Shown here piece by piece: positions 8,106 through 16,563 of a stretch of 64,000 bases of DNA. The position numbers were made by a program, and so were the translations under genes. The notes under the pieces are model-generated. The model did no database searches and was not told where the DNA came from. It worked only from the letters and a program-made list of their open reading frames with translations. The stretch is from Rhizobium aethiopicum (GTDB lineage: Bacteria; Pseudomonadota; Alphaproteobacteria; Rhizobiales; Rhizobiaceae): the NCBI RefSeq assembly GCF_014197535.1, contig NZ_JACIFV010000027.1, positions 24,953 to 88,952 of the forward strand. Direction: 5' to 3'. Within the stretch, counting starts at the first letter, position 1. Every line of letters starts with the position of its first letter.

Positions 8106-8915
8106 ATGGATACGACAGAACTTGAGCGCATCGCCCGCGAGATCCGATTGCGCGATCTTCAGGCGGTCTTTGAAGCGGGTGCCGGCCATATCGGCGGGGA
8201 AATGTCGGTCATCGACATTTTGACGGCGCTCTATTTTCGTGTGCTGAATGTCTGGCCGGATCAGCCGAAACATCCCGACCGTGACCGGTTCGTTCTTTCA
8301 AAGGGACATACGGCATGCGCTCTCTATGTGACGCTCGCAAAACGCGGCTTCATCCCAGAGGAGGAGATTTCCACCTTCCTGCAGCCCCATTCGAGGCTGA
8401 ACGGGCACCCGAACTGCAACAAGGTTCCGGGCGTCGAAACGAATACCGGACCGCTCGGCCATGGTCTTCCGGTCGCAATCGGAATGGCGAAAGCCGCCAA
8501 GCTCTCGGGCGCTCAATATCACACCTATGTCGTCACCGGCGACGGTGAGATGCAGGAGGGCTCCAATTGGGAAGCGATCATGGCGGCAGCCCAGTTCAAG
8601 CTCGACAACTTGACGCTGGTCATCGACCACAACAGGTTCCAGCAGGGCGCTGCGCTGGCCGAAACCAACGATCTCGCGCCGCTTCGTCCGAAGCTTGAAG
8701 CCTTCGATTGGGAGGTCACCGAGATCAACGGCAACACGATGAGCGAAATCGTTCCTGCTCTCGAACACCGGGGGCCAAGACCGCATTGCATCGTCGCCCA
8801 TACCAACAAGGGCCATGGAATCTCGTTCATGCAGGACCGGGTCGACTGGCACCACAAGGTGCCGAGCAAAGAACAATACGAAATCGCATTGGCAGAATTG
8901 TCGGAGGCCCTGTAA
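8106..8915 (+). CDS. Transketolase, N-terminal (ThDP-binding) subunit
   Basis: A 269-residue protein equal to the first third of a full transketolase. It has the substrate/ThDP histidines in GHIGG (28-31) and SKGH (66-69), and the ThDP motif GDG (145-147) ending in DHN about 30 residues later. It must pair with the C-terminal subunit encoded next. ATG at 8106 is preferred over an upstream TTG because GAGG lies at the right distance and the TTG is within the palindrome. Split transketolases often act on special ketose phosphates, such as apulose-4-phosphate (AptAB) or sulfofructose (SqwGH). With a sugar kinase next door, the former type of chemistry is more likely, by inference. Confidence 0.92.
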   Translation: MDTTELERIAREIRLRDLQAVFEAGAGHIGGEMSVIDILTALYFRVLNVWPDQPKHPDRDRFVLSKGHTACALYVTLAKRGFIPEEEISTFLQPHSRLNGHPNCNKVPGVETNTGPLGHGLPVAIGMAKAAKLSGAQYHTYVVTGDGEMQEGSNWEAIMAAAQFKLDNLTLVIDHNRFQQGAALAETNDLAPLRPKLEAFDWEVTEINGNTMSEIVPALEHRGPRPHCIVAHTNKGHGISFMQDRVDWHHKVPSKEQYEIALAELSEAL

Positions 8916-9871
8916 TGAACGCGCCAATCAACCCACCCAAGCTCTATGATTGCCGCGACGCATTCGCCGCCACCCTGGAGCGGTTGGCAACTGAAAACGA
9001 GAAGATCGTTGCCGTCTGCAACGACTCCGTCGGCTCCTCCAAGCTCGGCGGCTTCAAGTCGAAATTCCCCGAACGCCTCGTCAATGTCGGCATCGCAGAG
9101 CAGAACATGGTTGGCGTTGGGGCAGGCCTCGCCAATGGCGGACGTCTTCCGTTCGTGTGCGCTGCCGCTCCATTTCTGACGGGGCGGTCGCTGGAGCAGA
9201 TCAAGGCCGACATTTCCTACTCGAACGCCAACGTCAAACTGGTCGGCATCTCCTCCGGCATGGCCTATGGCGAACTCGGCCCGACCCATCACTCGATCGA
9301 AGACTTCGCCTGGACGCGGGTTCTGCCCAATCTTCCGGTCATTGCGCCTTGTGACCGCATCGAAACCGCTGCTGCCGTTGCCTGGGCCTCGACCTATGAC
9401 GGGCCTTGCTTCCTGCGTCTGTCACGGGTCGGCGTGCCCGACCTGCTTCCGGAAGGCCACAAGTTCGAACTTGGCAAGGCAAATCTGCTTCGCCAGGGTT
9501 CCGACGTCACCCTGATTGCCAACGGCACTTTGACCCATCGAATCTTGAAGGCTGCCGAAATCCTTGCAGAACGCGGCATCAATGCCAGGGTGCTCAATCT
9601 TGCAACGGTTCGTCCGATCGACGAAGAGGCTATCATCACTGCCGCCAGGGAAACCGGCGCGATCGTGACCGCCGAAGAGCATTCGATCTTTGGCGGGCTC
9701 GGCTCGGCGGTCGCCGAGGTGGTGGTCGACAATGCTCCGGTGCCGATGAAGCGTCTCGGCGTTCCCGGCGTCTATGCCCCCACAGGTTCGGCAGAGTTCC
9801 TGCTCGACGAATTCGGGATGGCGCCGGCCGCAATCGCCGACGCCGCGCAGGCGCTGATCAAGCGCAAGTAA
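8915..9871 (+). CDS. Transketolase, C-terminal (pyrimidine/C-domain) subunit
   Basis: A 318-residue partner of the preceding gene, overlapping it by one base (TAATG), so translation is coupled. It carries the pyrimidine-binding domain, with the ThDP-activating Glu in GIAEQNM, and the transketolase C-terminal domain (about residues 190-310). Together the two subunits make one complete transketolase that moves a two-carbon ketol unit between sugar phosphates, or releases it. Housekeeping transketolase in rhizobia is a single long protein, so this pair is probably specific to the cassette. Confidence 0.92.
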   Translation: MNAPINPPKLYDCRDAFAATLERLATENEKIVAVCNDSVGSSKLGGFKSKFPERLVNVGIAEQNMVGVGAGLANGGRLPFVCAAAPFLTGRSLEQIKADISYSNANVKLVGISSGMAYGELGPTHHSIEDFAWTRVLPNLPVIAPCDRIETAAAVAWASTYDGPCFLRLSRVGVPDLLPEGHKFELGKANLLRQGSDVTLIANGTLTHRILKAAEILAERGINARVLNLATVRPIDEEAIITAARETGAIVTAEEHSIFGGLGSAVAEVVVDNAPVPMKRLGVPGVYAPTGSAEFLLDEFGMAPAAIADAAQALIKRK

Positions 9872-9936
9872 CTGGGATCATCAGCGGCTGATACGCTTTT
9901 GCCGTTTCGGCCGTCACCTGATCCGGGGAGGATGGA

Positions 9937-11403
9937 ATGCGGGCAATTCTGGCAATCGACCAGGGCACGACCAATTCAAAGGCAGTTCTGGTTTCCGAGA
10001 CGGGAGAAATCGTCGGCAGAGGGTCGGCGCCTGTCGGCATCTCCTATCCCAAACCGGGCTGGGTCGAACAAGACCCGCGCCGGCTTTACGCCTCGGTCTG
10101 CGAAGCGGTCGAGGCCTGCCTGAGGGCCGGCCCCAATGTGGCGATCGAGGCCGTGGCCATTTCCAACCAGCGCGAGTCGGTCACGGCCTGGGACGCCGAC
10201 ACCGGAGAAGCGCTTGGACCGGTGGTCAGCTGGCAGTGCCGCCGAACGGCGCAGGATTGCGAACGTCTCGTTGCCGAAGGCCGGCTTGACCGGGTGCAGG
10301 CGCTCACCGGCCTGCCATTGGATCCGATGTTTCCCGGTTCGAAATTCCGCTGGCTGCTCGACCGTATTGCGGCCGGGCGATCGGTGCGGCTGGGAACGAT
10401 CGACAGCTGGCTCGTCCACTGCCTGACGGGCGGGCGCCGGCATGTCTGCGACGCGTCGAATGCCGCCAGAAGCCAGTTGTTCGATCTCAGGGAGCAGAGA
10501 TGGAGCGAGGAGCTCGGCGAGATTTTCGGCGTCGATATCGCGCTGCTGCCCGAGGTGCTCGACAGCTCCGCCGATTTCGGCAGAACGCAAGGATTGCCGG
10601 GGGTGCCTGACGGTACGCCCATCATGGCCGCGATCGGGGACAGCCATGCCGCCCTGTTCGGTCATGGGGCCTTCAAGCCGGGCGACGGCAAGGTGACTTT
10701 CGGAACCGGCTCTTCGGTCATGACGACGCTTTCGCACTTCATTCCTCCACGCAACGGCGTCACGACAACCGTTGCATGGCGTATCAGGGGGAAGCCGACT
10801 TTCGCTTTCGAAGGCAATATTCTCGTTTGCGCCGCCAGTCTTCCATGGATGGCCGATATTCTCGGCCTTGCGGATGTGGCGGCGCTTGTCGAACTTGCGG
10901 CGAGCGCCGAGCCGGGCGGCCCTGGCTTCGTGCCGGCATTCGTGGGGCTGGGGGCGCCTTACTGGAATGCCGATGCCCGCGCCCTGTTCTCCCAGATCAA
11001 CTTCAATACGACACGTGCGCAGATGGCCCGGTCGGTGACCGATTCCATCGCCTTGCAGGTGCATGACGTGATCGCCGCCATGCGGACACAGAGCGGCGGC
11101 GCGCTCGGCGCGATCTATGTGGATGGCGGGCCGAGCCAGAACCGCTTCCTGATGCAGTGTGTCGCCAACCTCATCGAACATCCCGTGATCCAATGCGAAG
11201 CGCCCGAGGCGTCGGCTCTGGGCGCTGCCTATCTAGCGGGACTGTCAATCGGCTTGTGGAGCGATCTCGATATTGTCGCGGCGCTGCCGCGAAACACGCA
11301 AAGCATCGAGCCGCAACCCGTCGATCGCGTGGGACTTCTCGAGACCTGGAATGATGCGCTCGCCCGCTCGACGTCCCGCGAAACAAAGGCTAAAGGTGAA
11401 TAA
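9937..11403 (+). CDS. FGGY family carbohydrate kinase
   Basis: A 488-residue kinase of the FGGY fold. It has the N-terminal phosphate loop DQGTTNSKA (8-16), SNQRE (76-80, glycerol-kinase-like), catalytic Asp235 in IGDSHAA, GTGSS (256-260) and the adenosine motif DGGPSQNRFLMQ in the second domain. Length is normal. It phosphorylates a polyol or ketose with ATP. It lies 65 bp after the transketolase pair and 21 bp before the SorC regulator, so all four genes look like one operon. A ketose kinase feeding a transketolase fits a xylulose-, erythrulose- or apulose-like route; the glycerol-kinase-like motifs do not settle which. Confidence 0.92.
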   Translation: MRAILAIDQGTTNSKAVLVSETGEIVGRGSAPVGISYPKPGWVEQDPRRLYASVCEAVEACLRAGPNVAIEAVAISNQRESVTAWDADTGEALGPVVSWQCRRTAQDCERLVAEGRLDRVQALTGLPLDPMFPGSKFRWLLDRIAAGRSVRLGTIDSWLVHCLTGGRRHVCDASNAARSQLFDLREQRWSEELGEIFGVDIALLPEVLDSSADFGRTQGLPGVPDGTPIMAAIGDSHAALFGHGAFKPGDGKVTFGTGSSVMTTLSHFIPPRNGVTTTVAWRIRGKPTFAFEGNILVCAASLPWMADILGLADVAALVELAASAEPGGPGFVPAFVGLGAPYWNADARALFSQINFNTTRAQMARSVTDSIALQVHDVIAAMRTQSGGALGAIYVDGGPSQNRFLMQCVANLIEHPVIQCEAPEASALGAAYLAGLSIGLWSDLDIVAALPRNTQSIEPQPVDRVGLLETWNDALARSTSRETKAKGE

Positions 11404-11424
11404 AAATTCACTCTGGGATTAGCG

Positions 11425-12375
11425 ATGACTCGCCTCAACGAACTCCGCCTCATTTCAAGGGTCGCCCAGATGTACCACATAGAAGGGCGGCGACAGGCGG
11501 AGATCGCAGAGCACCTTCGCCTGTCGCAGGCGACGGTGTCGCGCATGCTGAAGCGCGCCGAGGCTGAGGACATCGTGCGAACCAGCGTGATCCCTCCCGT
11601 CGGCACCTATAGCGAGCTCGAGGGCGCGCTTCGCGAGAAATACGATCTGCCGGAGGCGATCGTCGTCGAGTGCACGGAAGACCGGGACGGCGCCATCATG
11701 GCCCGTATTGGAGAGGCTGCGGCTCATCTCCTGGAGGTGACGCTTTCGCCAGGAGAGATCATCGGCGTTTCGAGCTGGAGCCAGACCATTTTCAAGATGG
11801 TCGAGAATATCCATCCTTCGAAGAGCGCTCAGGTGAAATACGTCGTCCAGACCCTTGGAGGCATGGGCGATCCTTCGGTGCAGACGCATGCGACGCAGCT
11901 GACCACGCGGCTTGCACGGCTGACCGGCGCCGAGCCGAAACTGCTCCCCGTGCAGGGCGTGACGACGTCAAGGGAGGCAAAACTTCTGATGCAGGCCGAC
12001 CCGTTCGTCCGCGAGACGATGGATCTCTTCGGCAGCATAACGCTGGCGATCGTCGGCATCGGTGCCGTCGAACCCTCCGAACTTCTCGCCCGCTCCGGCA
12101 ACATTTTTTCCTCCCGCGAACTCTCCGATCTCGCGGAAGCGGGCGCCGTCGGCGACATCTCGCTTCGCTTCTTCGATAAGAACGGCAAGCCGGTCAAGAC
12201 GCCGCTTGATGATCGGGTCATCGGGCTTCCGCTCGAGGATCTCGAACGGGTGGACCGGGTGATTGCTCTTGCCGGCGGGTCCAAAAAGACCGACGCCATC
12301 GCCGGTGCGCTCCGCGTTGGGGTCATCGACATGCTTGTCACCGACAAGTTTACCGCGCAGCGGTTGATCGACTGA
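11425..12375 (+). CDS. SorC/DeoR-type sugar-binding transcriptional regulator
   Basis: A 316-residue protein with an N-terminal helix-turn-helix (about residues 20-45, QAEIAEHLRLSQATVSRMLK) and a large C-terminal sugar-phosphate-binding domain related to NagB/RpiA-like folds (residues 60-310). This is the SorC layout. Such regulators are normally relieved or activated by the phosphorylated substrate of their own pathway. It is the last gene of the transketolase-kinase operon. The 36-bp palindrome at 8060-8095 is the obvious candidate site for autogenous control of both divergent operons. Confidence 0.92.
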   Translation: MTRLNELRLISRVAQMYHIEGRRQAEIAEHLRLSQATVSRMLKRAEAEDIVRTSVIPPVGTYSELEGALREKYDLPEAIVVECTEDRDGAIMARIGEAAAHLLEVTLSPGEIIGVSSWSQTIFKMVENIHPSKSAQVKYVVQTLGGMGDPSVQTHATQLTTRLARLTGAEPKLLPVQGVTTSREAKLLMQADPFVRETMDLFGSITLAIVGIGAVEPSELLARSGNIFSSRELSDLAEAGAVGDISLRFFDKNGKPVKTPLDDRVIGLPLEDLERVDRVIALAGGSKKTDAIAGALRVGVIDMLVTDKFTAQRLID

Positions 12376-12399
12376 CGGGGTAGGGTGGTTTGGTCGGCC

Positions 12400-13152
12400 T
12401 CAATGCGCCGTCCCATCCACGATCACATGATCATGGTCCAGCGAGCATTTCTCGATCCGGGCTTCGACCCTGTAGATCTCCCGCAGCATCTCCGCCGTGA
12501 CCACATCCCTCGGCGCGCCGCAGGCGCGCATGCGGCCGTTGGCGATGACCAGCACCTTGTCGGCGAAGCGCAATGCCTGGTTGAGGTCGTGGATGGCGAT
12601 CAGGACCAGCATGCCTTTGGCGCGCGCTCGGCGTCGCATGAAATCAAGGACTTCAACCTGGCGGTGGAGATCGAGGGCGCTTGTGGGTTCATCCATCAGC
12701 ATGATTTCAGGTTCGCGCACCAGCGCCTGGGCGATCGAGACGAGCTGGCGCTGGCCGCCGGAGAGGGCGCCGAGATCGCGGAAGGCGATGGCTGATATGT
12801 CGAGCGCTGCCATGATCTCGTCGATGAAGCTGAGGTCGCCGTCGCCGACCGACCAGGACTGGCCCTGCTTGCGGGCGAGCAGGATGGATTCGTAGACGGT
12901 CAGCACCGCATTGGCCGAGGTGTCCTGCGGCATGTAGCTGATGGCGTTTTTCGCCTTCGAACCCTCGACGACGACATGGCCGGGGCCCTTGAGCAGGCCG
13001 GTGATGCGCTTGAAGAGCGTCGACTTGCCGGCGGCGTTCGGGCCGATTACCGCGACGATCTCGCCTGACTTCATCACCGGCGTCGTTACGTCTTCGACGA
13101 AGAGCTTACGGCCGTGATAGGCGCCGACCGACTGCAACTGAAGCGCTACCAT
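12400..13152 (-). CDS. FecE-type ABC transporter ATP-binding protein (metal chelate uptake)
   Basis: A 250-residue ATPase with Walker A GPNAAGKST, the signature LSGGQRQLV, Walker B IMLMDEPTSALD and the H-loop IAIHDLNQ. It belongs to the iron-siderophore/heme/B12 (FecE/FhuC) class. ATG at 13152 (MVALQLQ) overlaps the permease stop by 7 bp, so the two are translationally coupled. It powers uptake through the permease encoded upstream. Note GPNAAGKST, where Ala replaces the usual Gly; this should not impair function. Confidence 0.92.
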   Translation of the reverse strand: MVALQLQSVGAYHGRKLFVEDVTTPVMKSGEIVAVIGPNAAGKSTLFKRITGLLKGPGHVVVEGSKAKNAISYMPQDTSANAVLTVYESILLARKQGQSWSVGDGDLSFIDEIMAALDISAIAFRDLGALSGGQRQLVSIAQALVREPEIMLMDEPTSALDLHRQVEVLDFMRRRARAKGMLVLIAIHDLNQALRFADKVLVIANGRMRACGAPRDVVTAEMLREIYRVEARIEKCSLDHDHVIVDGTAH

Positions 13153-14216
13153 GACCGGCTCCTGTTCGAGAGGATGAGCGAGAAGAAGAAGGGCACGCCG
13201 ACCAGCGCGGTGATGATGCCGATCGGGAAGACGACGCCGGGGATGATCGACTTCGAGACGATCGAGGTCAGCGACAGCAGCAATGCGCCCGAGAGGATCG
13301 AGCCCGGCAGGAAGAAGCGCTGGTCCTCGCCGAGAATCATGCGCGCGATGTGCGGCCCGACGAGGCCGACGAAGCCGATGGTGCCGACGAAGCTCACCGG
13401 CACTGCGGCCAGCAGCGAGACGACGAGCATGGTTTCCAGCCGGATGCGACGGACATTGACGCCGAAGCTTGCCGCCTTGTCCTCGCCGAGGCGGATGGCG
13501 GTCAGCGCCCAGGCATTGCGGGCAAAGAGCGGCAGTGCAGCCAGCAGCACGGCGAGCGTCACCCAGATCTTCGGCCATGTCGCCTTGGTGAGGCTGCCCA
13601 TCGTCCAGAAGACGACAGCCGAGAGCGCCTGTTCGGAGGCGAGATATTGCAGGAAGGCGAGGGCCGCATTGAAGGTGAAAACCAGGGCGATGCCGAGCAG
13701 CACCACCGTCTGCACCGAGACGCCGCGGGCCTGCGAGACGAAATGGATGAAAAGTGTGGCGATCAGCGCCATGATGAAGGCGTTGACCGGCACCAGCAGG
13801 CCTGCCGCCACGGGCAGAAGCGGAACGCTGGTGACGATCGCCAGGGCCGCGCCGAAGCTTGCCGCCGCCGAGATGCCTAAGGTGAAGGGGCTGGCGAGCG
13901 GATTGGCAAGGATCGTCTGCATCTGCGCGCCGGCGACGGAGAGCGAGGCGCCGACGACGATCGCCATGACGGCGACCGGCATGCGGATATCCCAGACGAC
14001 GGCGCGGATCTGATCCGAAACAGAAGACGGGTCGAGAAGGGCGGAGACGACCTCGCCGAGACTATAGCGGGCCGGCCCCCAGGCGAGATCGATGGCGAAG
14101 GACAGGCAGAGCGCCGCCGTCATGGCGAAAAGGATCAGCAGCTTGCGCCGGGCGAGGGCGCGGTAGCGCTCCCTCCCGGCTTCTGCGTCGATCGAATGTG
14201 CGGCGATCTCGGCCAT
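13146..14216 (-). CDS. FecCD-family ABC transporter permease
   Basis: A 356-residue inner-membrane protein of the FecCD (BtuC-like) family with about ten transmembrane segments. Recognisable loops are the GASLSVAGAQMQTILANPLASPFTLG segment and FVGTIGFVGLVGPHIAR. A single permease gene means a homodimer. It lies between the ATPase and binding-protein genes of a three-gene leftward operon with 6-bp spacing to the binding protein. It imports a metal-chelate, cobalamin-like or oxyanion substrate. Confidence 0.92.
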   Translation of the reverse strand: MAEIAAHSIDAEAGRERYRALARRKLLILFAMTAALCLSFAIDLAWGPARYSLGEVVSALLDPSSVSDQIRAVVWDIRMPVAVMAIVVGASLSVAGAQMQTILANPLASPFTLGISAAASFGAALAIVTSVPLLPVAAGLLVPVNAFIMALIATLFIHFVSQARGVSVQTVVLLGIALVFTFNAALAFLQYLASEQALSAVVFWTMGSLTKATWPKIWVTLAVLLAALPLFARNAWALTAIRLGEDKAASFGVNVRRIRLETMLVVSLLAAVPVSFVGTIGFVGLVGPHIARMILGEDQRFFLPGSILSGALLLSLTSIVSKSIIPGVVFPIGIITALVGVPFFFSLILSNRSRSW

Positions 14217-14222
14217 TGCGAT

Positions 14223-15359
14223 TTATTGCCCGGCCTTGGCGTCGACCCAGTAACCCGGCTGATAGGCGACCGGCAGGAATTTTTCGTGGAATTCCTTGAA
14301 GGTGGCATCGGGGTCGAGATCGGCAAACAGGTTCGGGTGGAACCATTTGGCGAGTTGCTGGACGGCGACGAACTGGTAGGGGCTGGTGTAGAACTGGTGC
14401 CAGATCGCATGGACATTGCCGCCGGCCACCGCCTTGGAGCCGGTGAAGGCCGGGTTTTCCATCAGCGTGATTAGCGCCTTGCGGCTGTTGCCGAGGGTGG
14501 CTGTGGCATTCGGGCCGACATTGACGAAATCCTTGGCATCCTTGGTCTGGCTCCAGTTCGAGCCGGTGACGACGATGACTTCCGGATTGGAAGCGACGAC
14601 CTGTTCGGCATTGATGGAGCCGGTGTAACCCGGCAGGAAATCGGAGCCGAGATTGTGGCCGCCGGCCAAATCGACCATTAGGCCGAAATTATCCGGGCCG
14701 AATGTGCCGCAGCATTCCACAAGGCCGGCGGCGCGGTACATGAAGACATTTGGCTTCGGGGGATTGGCCGCCTTCAGCCTGTCGGTGACGCGCGCCATCT
14801 GTTCCTTCCAAAAGCCGGCGACGGCCTCGGCGCGGTCCTCATGGCCGAAGAGCTTGCCGAGAATCCTCAGGCTCGGCTCGGTGTTGGCGAGAATATGCTC
14901 GCGGAGATCGATGTAGACGATCTTCACGCCGATGCCGGAGAGCATCTCCTCGAGCTTTACCTCGTCGGCGGCCGTCTTGTTGCCGATCGGCAGCAGCAGC
15001 ACGTCCGGGTGCAGCTTGACGACCGTTTCGGTCTGCAGCGTGCCGTCGGTCAGGTTGCCGAGGAAGGGCAGGTCCTTGCCCTTGGGAAACTTCTCGACAT
15101 AGGCCTTAAAGCCATCCTTGTCGGTGGTCCAGAGATCGTTGCGCCAGCCGACGATCTTGGCGAATGGGTCTTCCTTCTCGATCGGCGCGACGGCGTAGAG
15201 CATGCGGCCTTCCCCAAGGATCACCTGCTCGACCGGCTTGTCGAAGCTCACTTCGCGGCCCGCCACATCCTTAATGGTGAAGGATTGGGCGAGGGCCGAA
15301 AGCGGCATCAGGCTCGCAATCGCGGCAGCGGAAACTGCGAACATTTTCACGAAATTCAT
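14223..15359 (-). CDS. FecB/TroA-like periplasmic metal-chelate binding protein
   Basis: A 378-residue protein with a Sec signal peptide (cleavage after SALAQ near residue 25) and a class III binding-protein fold. It starts with FTIKDVAGREVSFDKPVEQV and has a helical backbone, TVVKLHPDVLLLP, and a C-terminal HQFYTSPYQFVAVQQLAKWF segment. ATG at 15359 follows GGGGGAA. It is longer than FhuD-type proteins and contains an unusual VECCG pair. The ligand could be a ferric siderophore, but members of this fold also carry heme, B12 or molybdate. No TonB-dependent receptor gene is in the window. Confidence 0.88.
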   Translation of the reverse strand: MNFVKMFAVSAAAIASLMPLSALAQSFTIKDVAGREVSFDKPVEQVILGEGRMLYAVAPIEKEDPFAKIVGWRNDLWTTDKDGFKAYVEKFPKGKDLPFLGNLTDGTLQTETVVKLHPDVLLLPIGNKTAADEVKLEEMLSGIGVKIVYIDLREHILANTEPSLRILGKLFGHEDRAEAVAGFWKEQMARVTDRLKAANPPKPNVFMYRAAGLVECCGTFGPDNFGLMVDLAGGHNLGSDFLPGYTGSINAEQVVASNPEVIVVTGSNWSQTKDAKDFVNVGPNATATLGNSRKALITLMENPAFTGSKAVAGGNVHAIWHQFYTSPYQFVAVQQLAKWFHPNLFADLDPDATFKEFHEKFLPVAYQPGYWVDAKAGQ

Positions 15360-15404
15360 CTGGAAATTCCCCCGAGGTCTGAATAATGTCCGCAGGCATA
15401 AGAA

Positions 15405-15430
15405 ATATGACTTTCTGAATCAAGTTATAT
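15405..15430. promoter_or_regulatory. 26-bp imperfect palindrome between chelate transporter and methyltransferase
   Basis: ATATGACTT (15405-15413) and AAGTTATAT (15422-15430) match at 8 of 9 positions around an 8-bp spacer. The centre reads TGACTTTCTGAATCA. It lies 46 bp from the transporter start and 45 bp from the methyltransferase start, the ideal place for one repressor controlling both. An iron-responsive regulator (RirA, Irr or Fur/Mur type) is plausible by analogy, but I cannot match the site to a published consensus with certainty. Confidence 0.5.
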
Positions 15431-15474
15431 GTTTTAGAGCATTTCCAAACTGATGCCATGCCGGGGTGCCTGCG

Positions 15475-16260
15475 ATGAATTCCATGAACACGAACTACTC
15501 CATCCGCGACGAAATTCGCGATTTCTGGTCGGAACGGGCCGATACCTTCGACGAGAGCGTCGGCCATGAAATCTTTTCCGAAGCGGAACGGAAGGGCTGG
15601 CGGCGGCTGATCCGAAAGCATCTCGGCGAGGGGCAGGGGCGTGCGGCGCTCGATCTCGCCTGCGGCACGGCCGTCATCTCGCATCTGATGAATGATGCCG
15701 GCTTCAAGGTGACGGGGCTCGACTGGTCGGATGCGATGCTGGCGCAGGCGCGCGCCAAGGCGAAAAAGCGCGGCACCGATATCCGCTTCGTTTCCGGCGA
15801 CGCCGAAAACACCATGGAGCCGAGGGACAGCTACGACGCCATCACCAACCGGCATCTCGTCTGGACGCTGGTGGACCCGGCTTCGGCCTTCAAGGAATGG
15901 TTTGCGGTGCTGAAACCGGGCGGCAAGGTGCTGATCGTCGACGGCAATATGGGCCGGGAAACCTGGGTCAAGAGCCTGCAGAAGTTTTGGACGAAGATGA
16001 CGGGCAAGCCGGCGGCAAGCCATATGTCACCTGACATGATGGCGCGCCATCAGAAGATCCGTTCCCGCGTGCATTTTTCCCACGAGATGCCGGCCGAAGC
16101 GATCGTCGATCTTCTCAGTAAAGCCGGCTTTACGGATATCGTGGTCGATCGCAAGCTCGCGGATATTCACTGGGCGCAGGCGCGCAAGATGCCGTTCCTG
16201 CGCGGGCTGGAGCGGATGGTGCAGGAGCGGTTTGCGATTTGTGCGCGTAAGCCCGGGTGA
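15475..16260 (+). CDS. Class I SAM-dependent methyltransferase
   Basis: A 261-residue methyltransferase. It has the SAM motif I DLACGTAVISHLM (about residues 58-70), an acidic motif II (TGLDWSDAML), the post-motif GDAEN and the LKPGGKVLIVD strand, typical of the UbiE/Methyltransf_11 group. ATG at 15475 has GGGG eight bases upstream; a GTG at 15466 and an ATG at 15484 are alternatives. It is divergent from the FecBCD transporter with a shared palindrome, which suggests joint regulation. It may modify the imported chelate or the chelator. That functional link is inference, and many such enzymes act on unrelated metabolites. Confidence 0.88.
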   Translation: MNSMNTNYSIRDEIRDFWSERADTFDESVGHEIFSEAERKGWRRLIRKHLGEGQGRAALDLACGTAVISHLMNDAGFKVTGLDWSDAMLAQARAKAKKRGTDIRFVSGDAENTMEPRDSYDAITNRHLVWTLVDPASAFKEWFAVLKPGGKVLIVDGNMGRETWVKSLQKFWTKMTGKPAASHMSPDMMARHQKIRSRVHFSHEMPAEAIVDLLSKAGFTDIVVDRKLADIHWAQARKMPFLRGLERMVQERFAICARKPG

Positions 16261-16364
16261 TTTGGGAGCACGGCGTTGCGGCAGTTTCCTTCTTCTCCCC
16301 GGGGAGAAGATGCCCGGCAGGGCAAGAGAGCGAGTGCGCTGAGCGTTAGCGGAGGGCAATAGAG

Positions 16365-16549
16365 GGCGTGCCGTGTGGCCCCCTCATCTGCCTGCCGGCA
16401 TCTTCTCCCCGCTGGGGAGAAGCGGAATCGCCGCAGCGCCTCGCGTCCCTCTAGAACTTAGTTGTGGAATGGCGGTCGTGCCGCCTGATCCCTTCTCCCC
16501 TCGGGGAGAAGATGCCGGCAGGCAGATGAGGGGGCCACGCGGCACGCCC
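16365..16549. repeat. RIME-like intergenic palindromic repeat, copy 2 (most symmetric)
   Basis: A 185-bp element between the convergent methyltransferase and moaA genes. The left end GGCGTGCCGTGTGGCCCCCT and the right end AGGGGGCCACGCGGCACGCC are near-perfect inverted copies that continue inward through the CATCTTCTCCCCGC unit. A truncated third unit (CTTCTCCCCGGGGAGAAG) sits at about 16291-16308, so the whole 16261-16563 gap is repeat material with no gene. Confidence 0.8.
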
Positions 16550-16563
16550 ACCTCACCAACTTA

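Noticed and set aside
9976..11193. A 405-codon minus-strand frame opposite the FGGY kinase
   Set aside because: The kinase motifs on the plus strand are complete; the antisense frame has no recognised motif.
15409..15423. TGA-N9-TCA in the transporter/methyltransferase gap read as a definite RirA iron box
   Set aside because: I am not certain that its spacing agrees with the published RirA box, so it is reported only as part of an unassigned palindrome.
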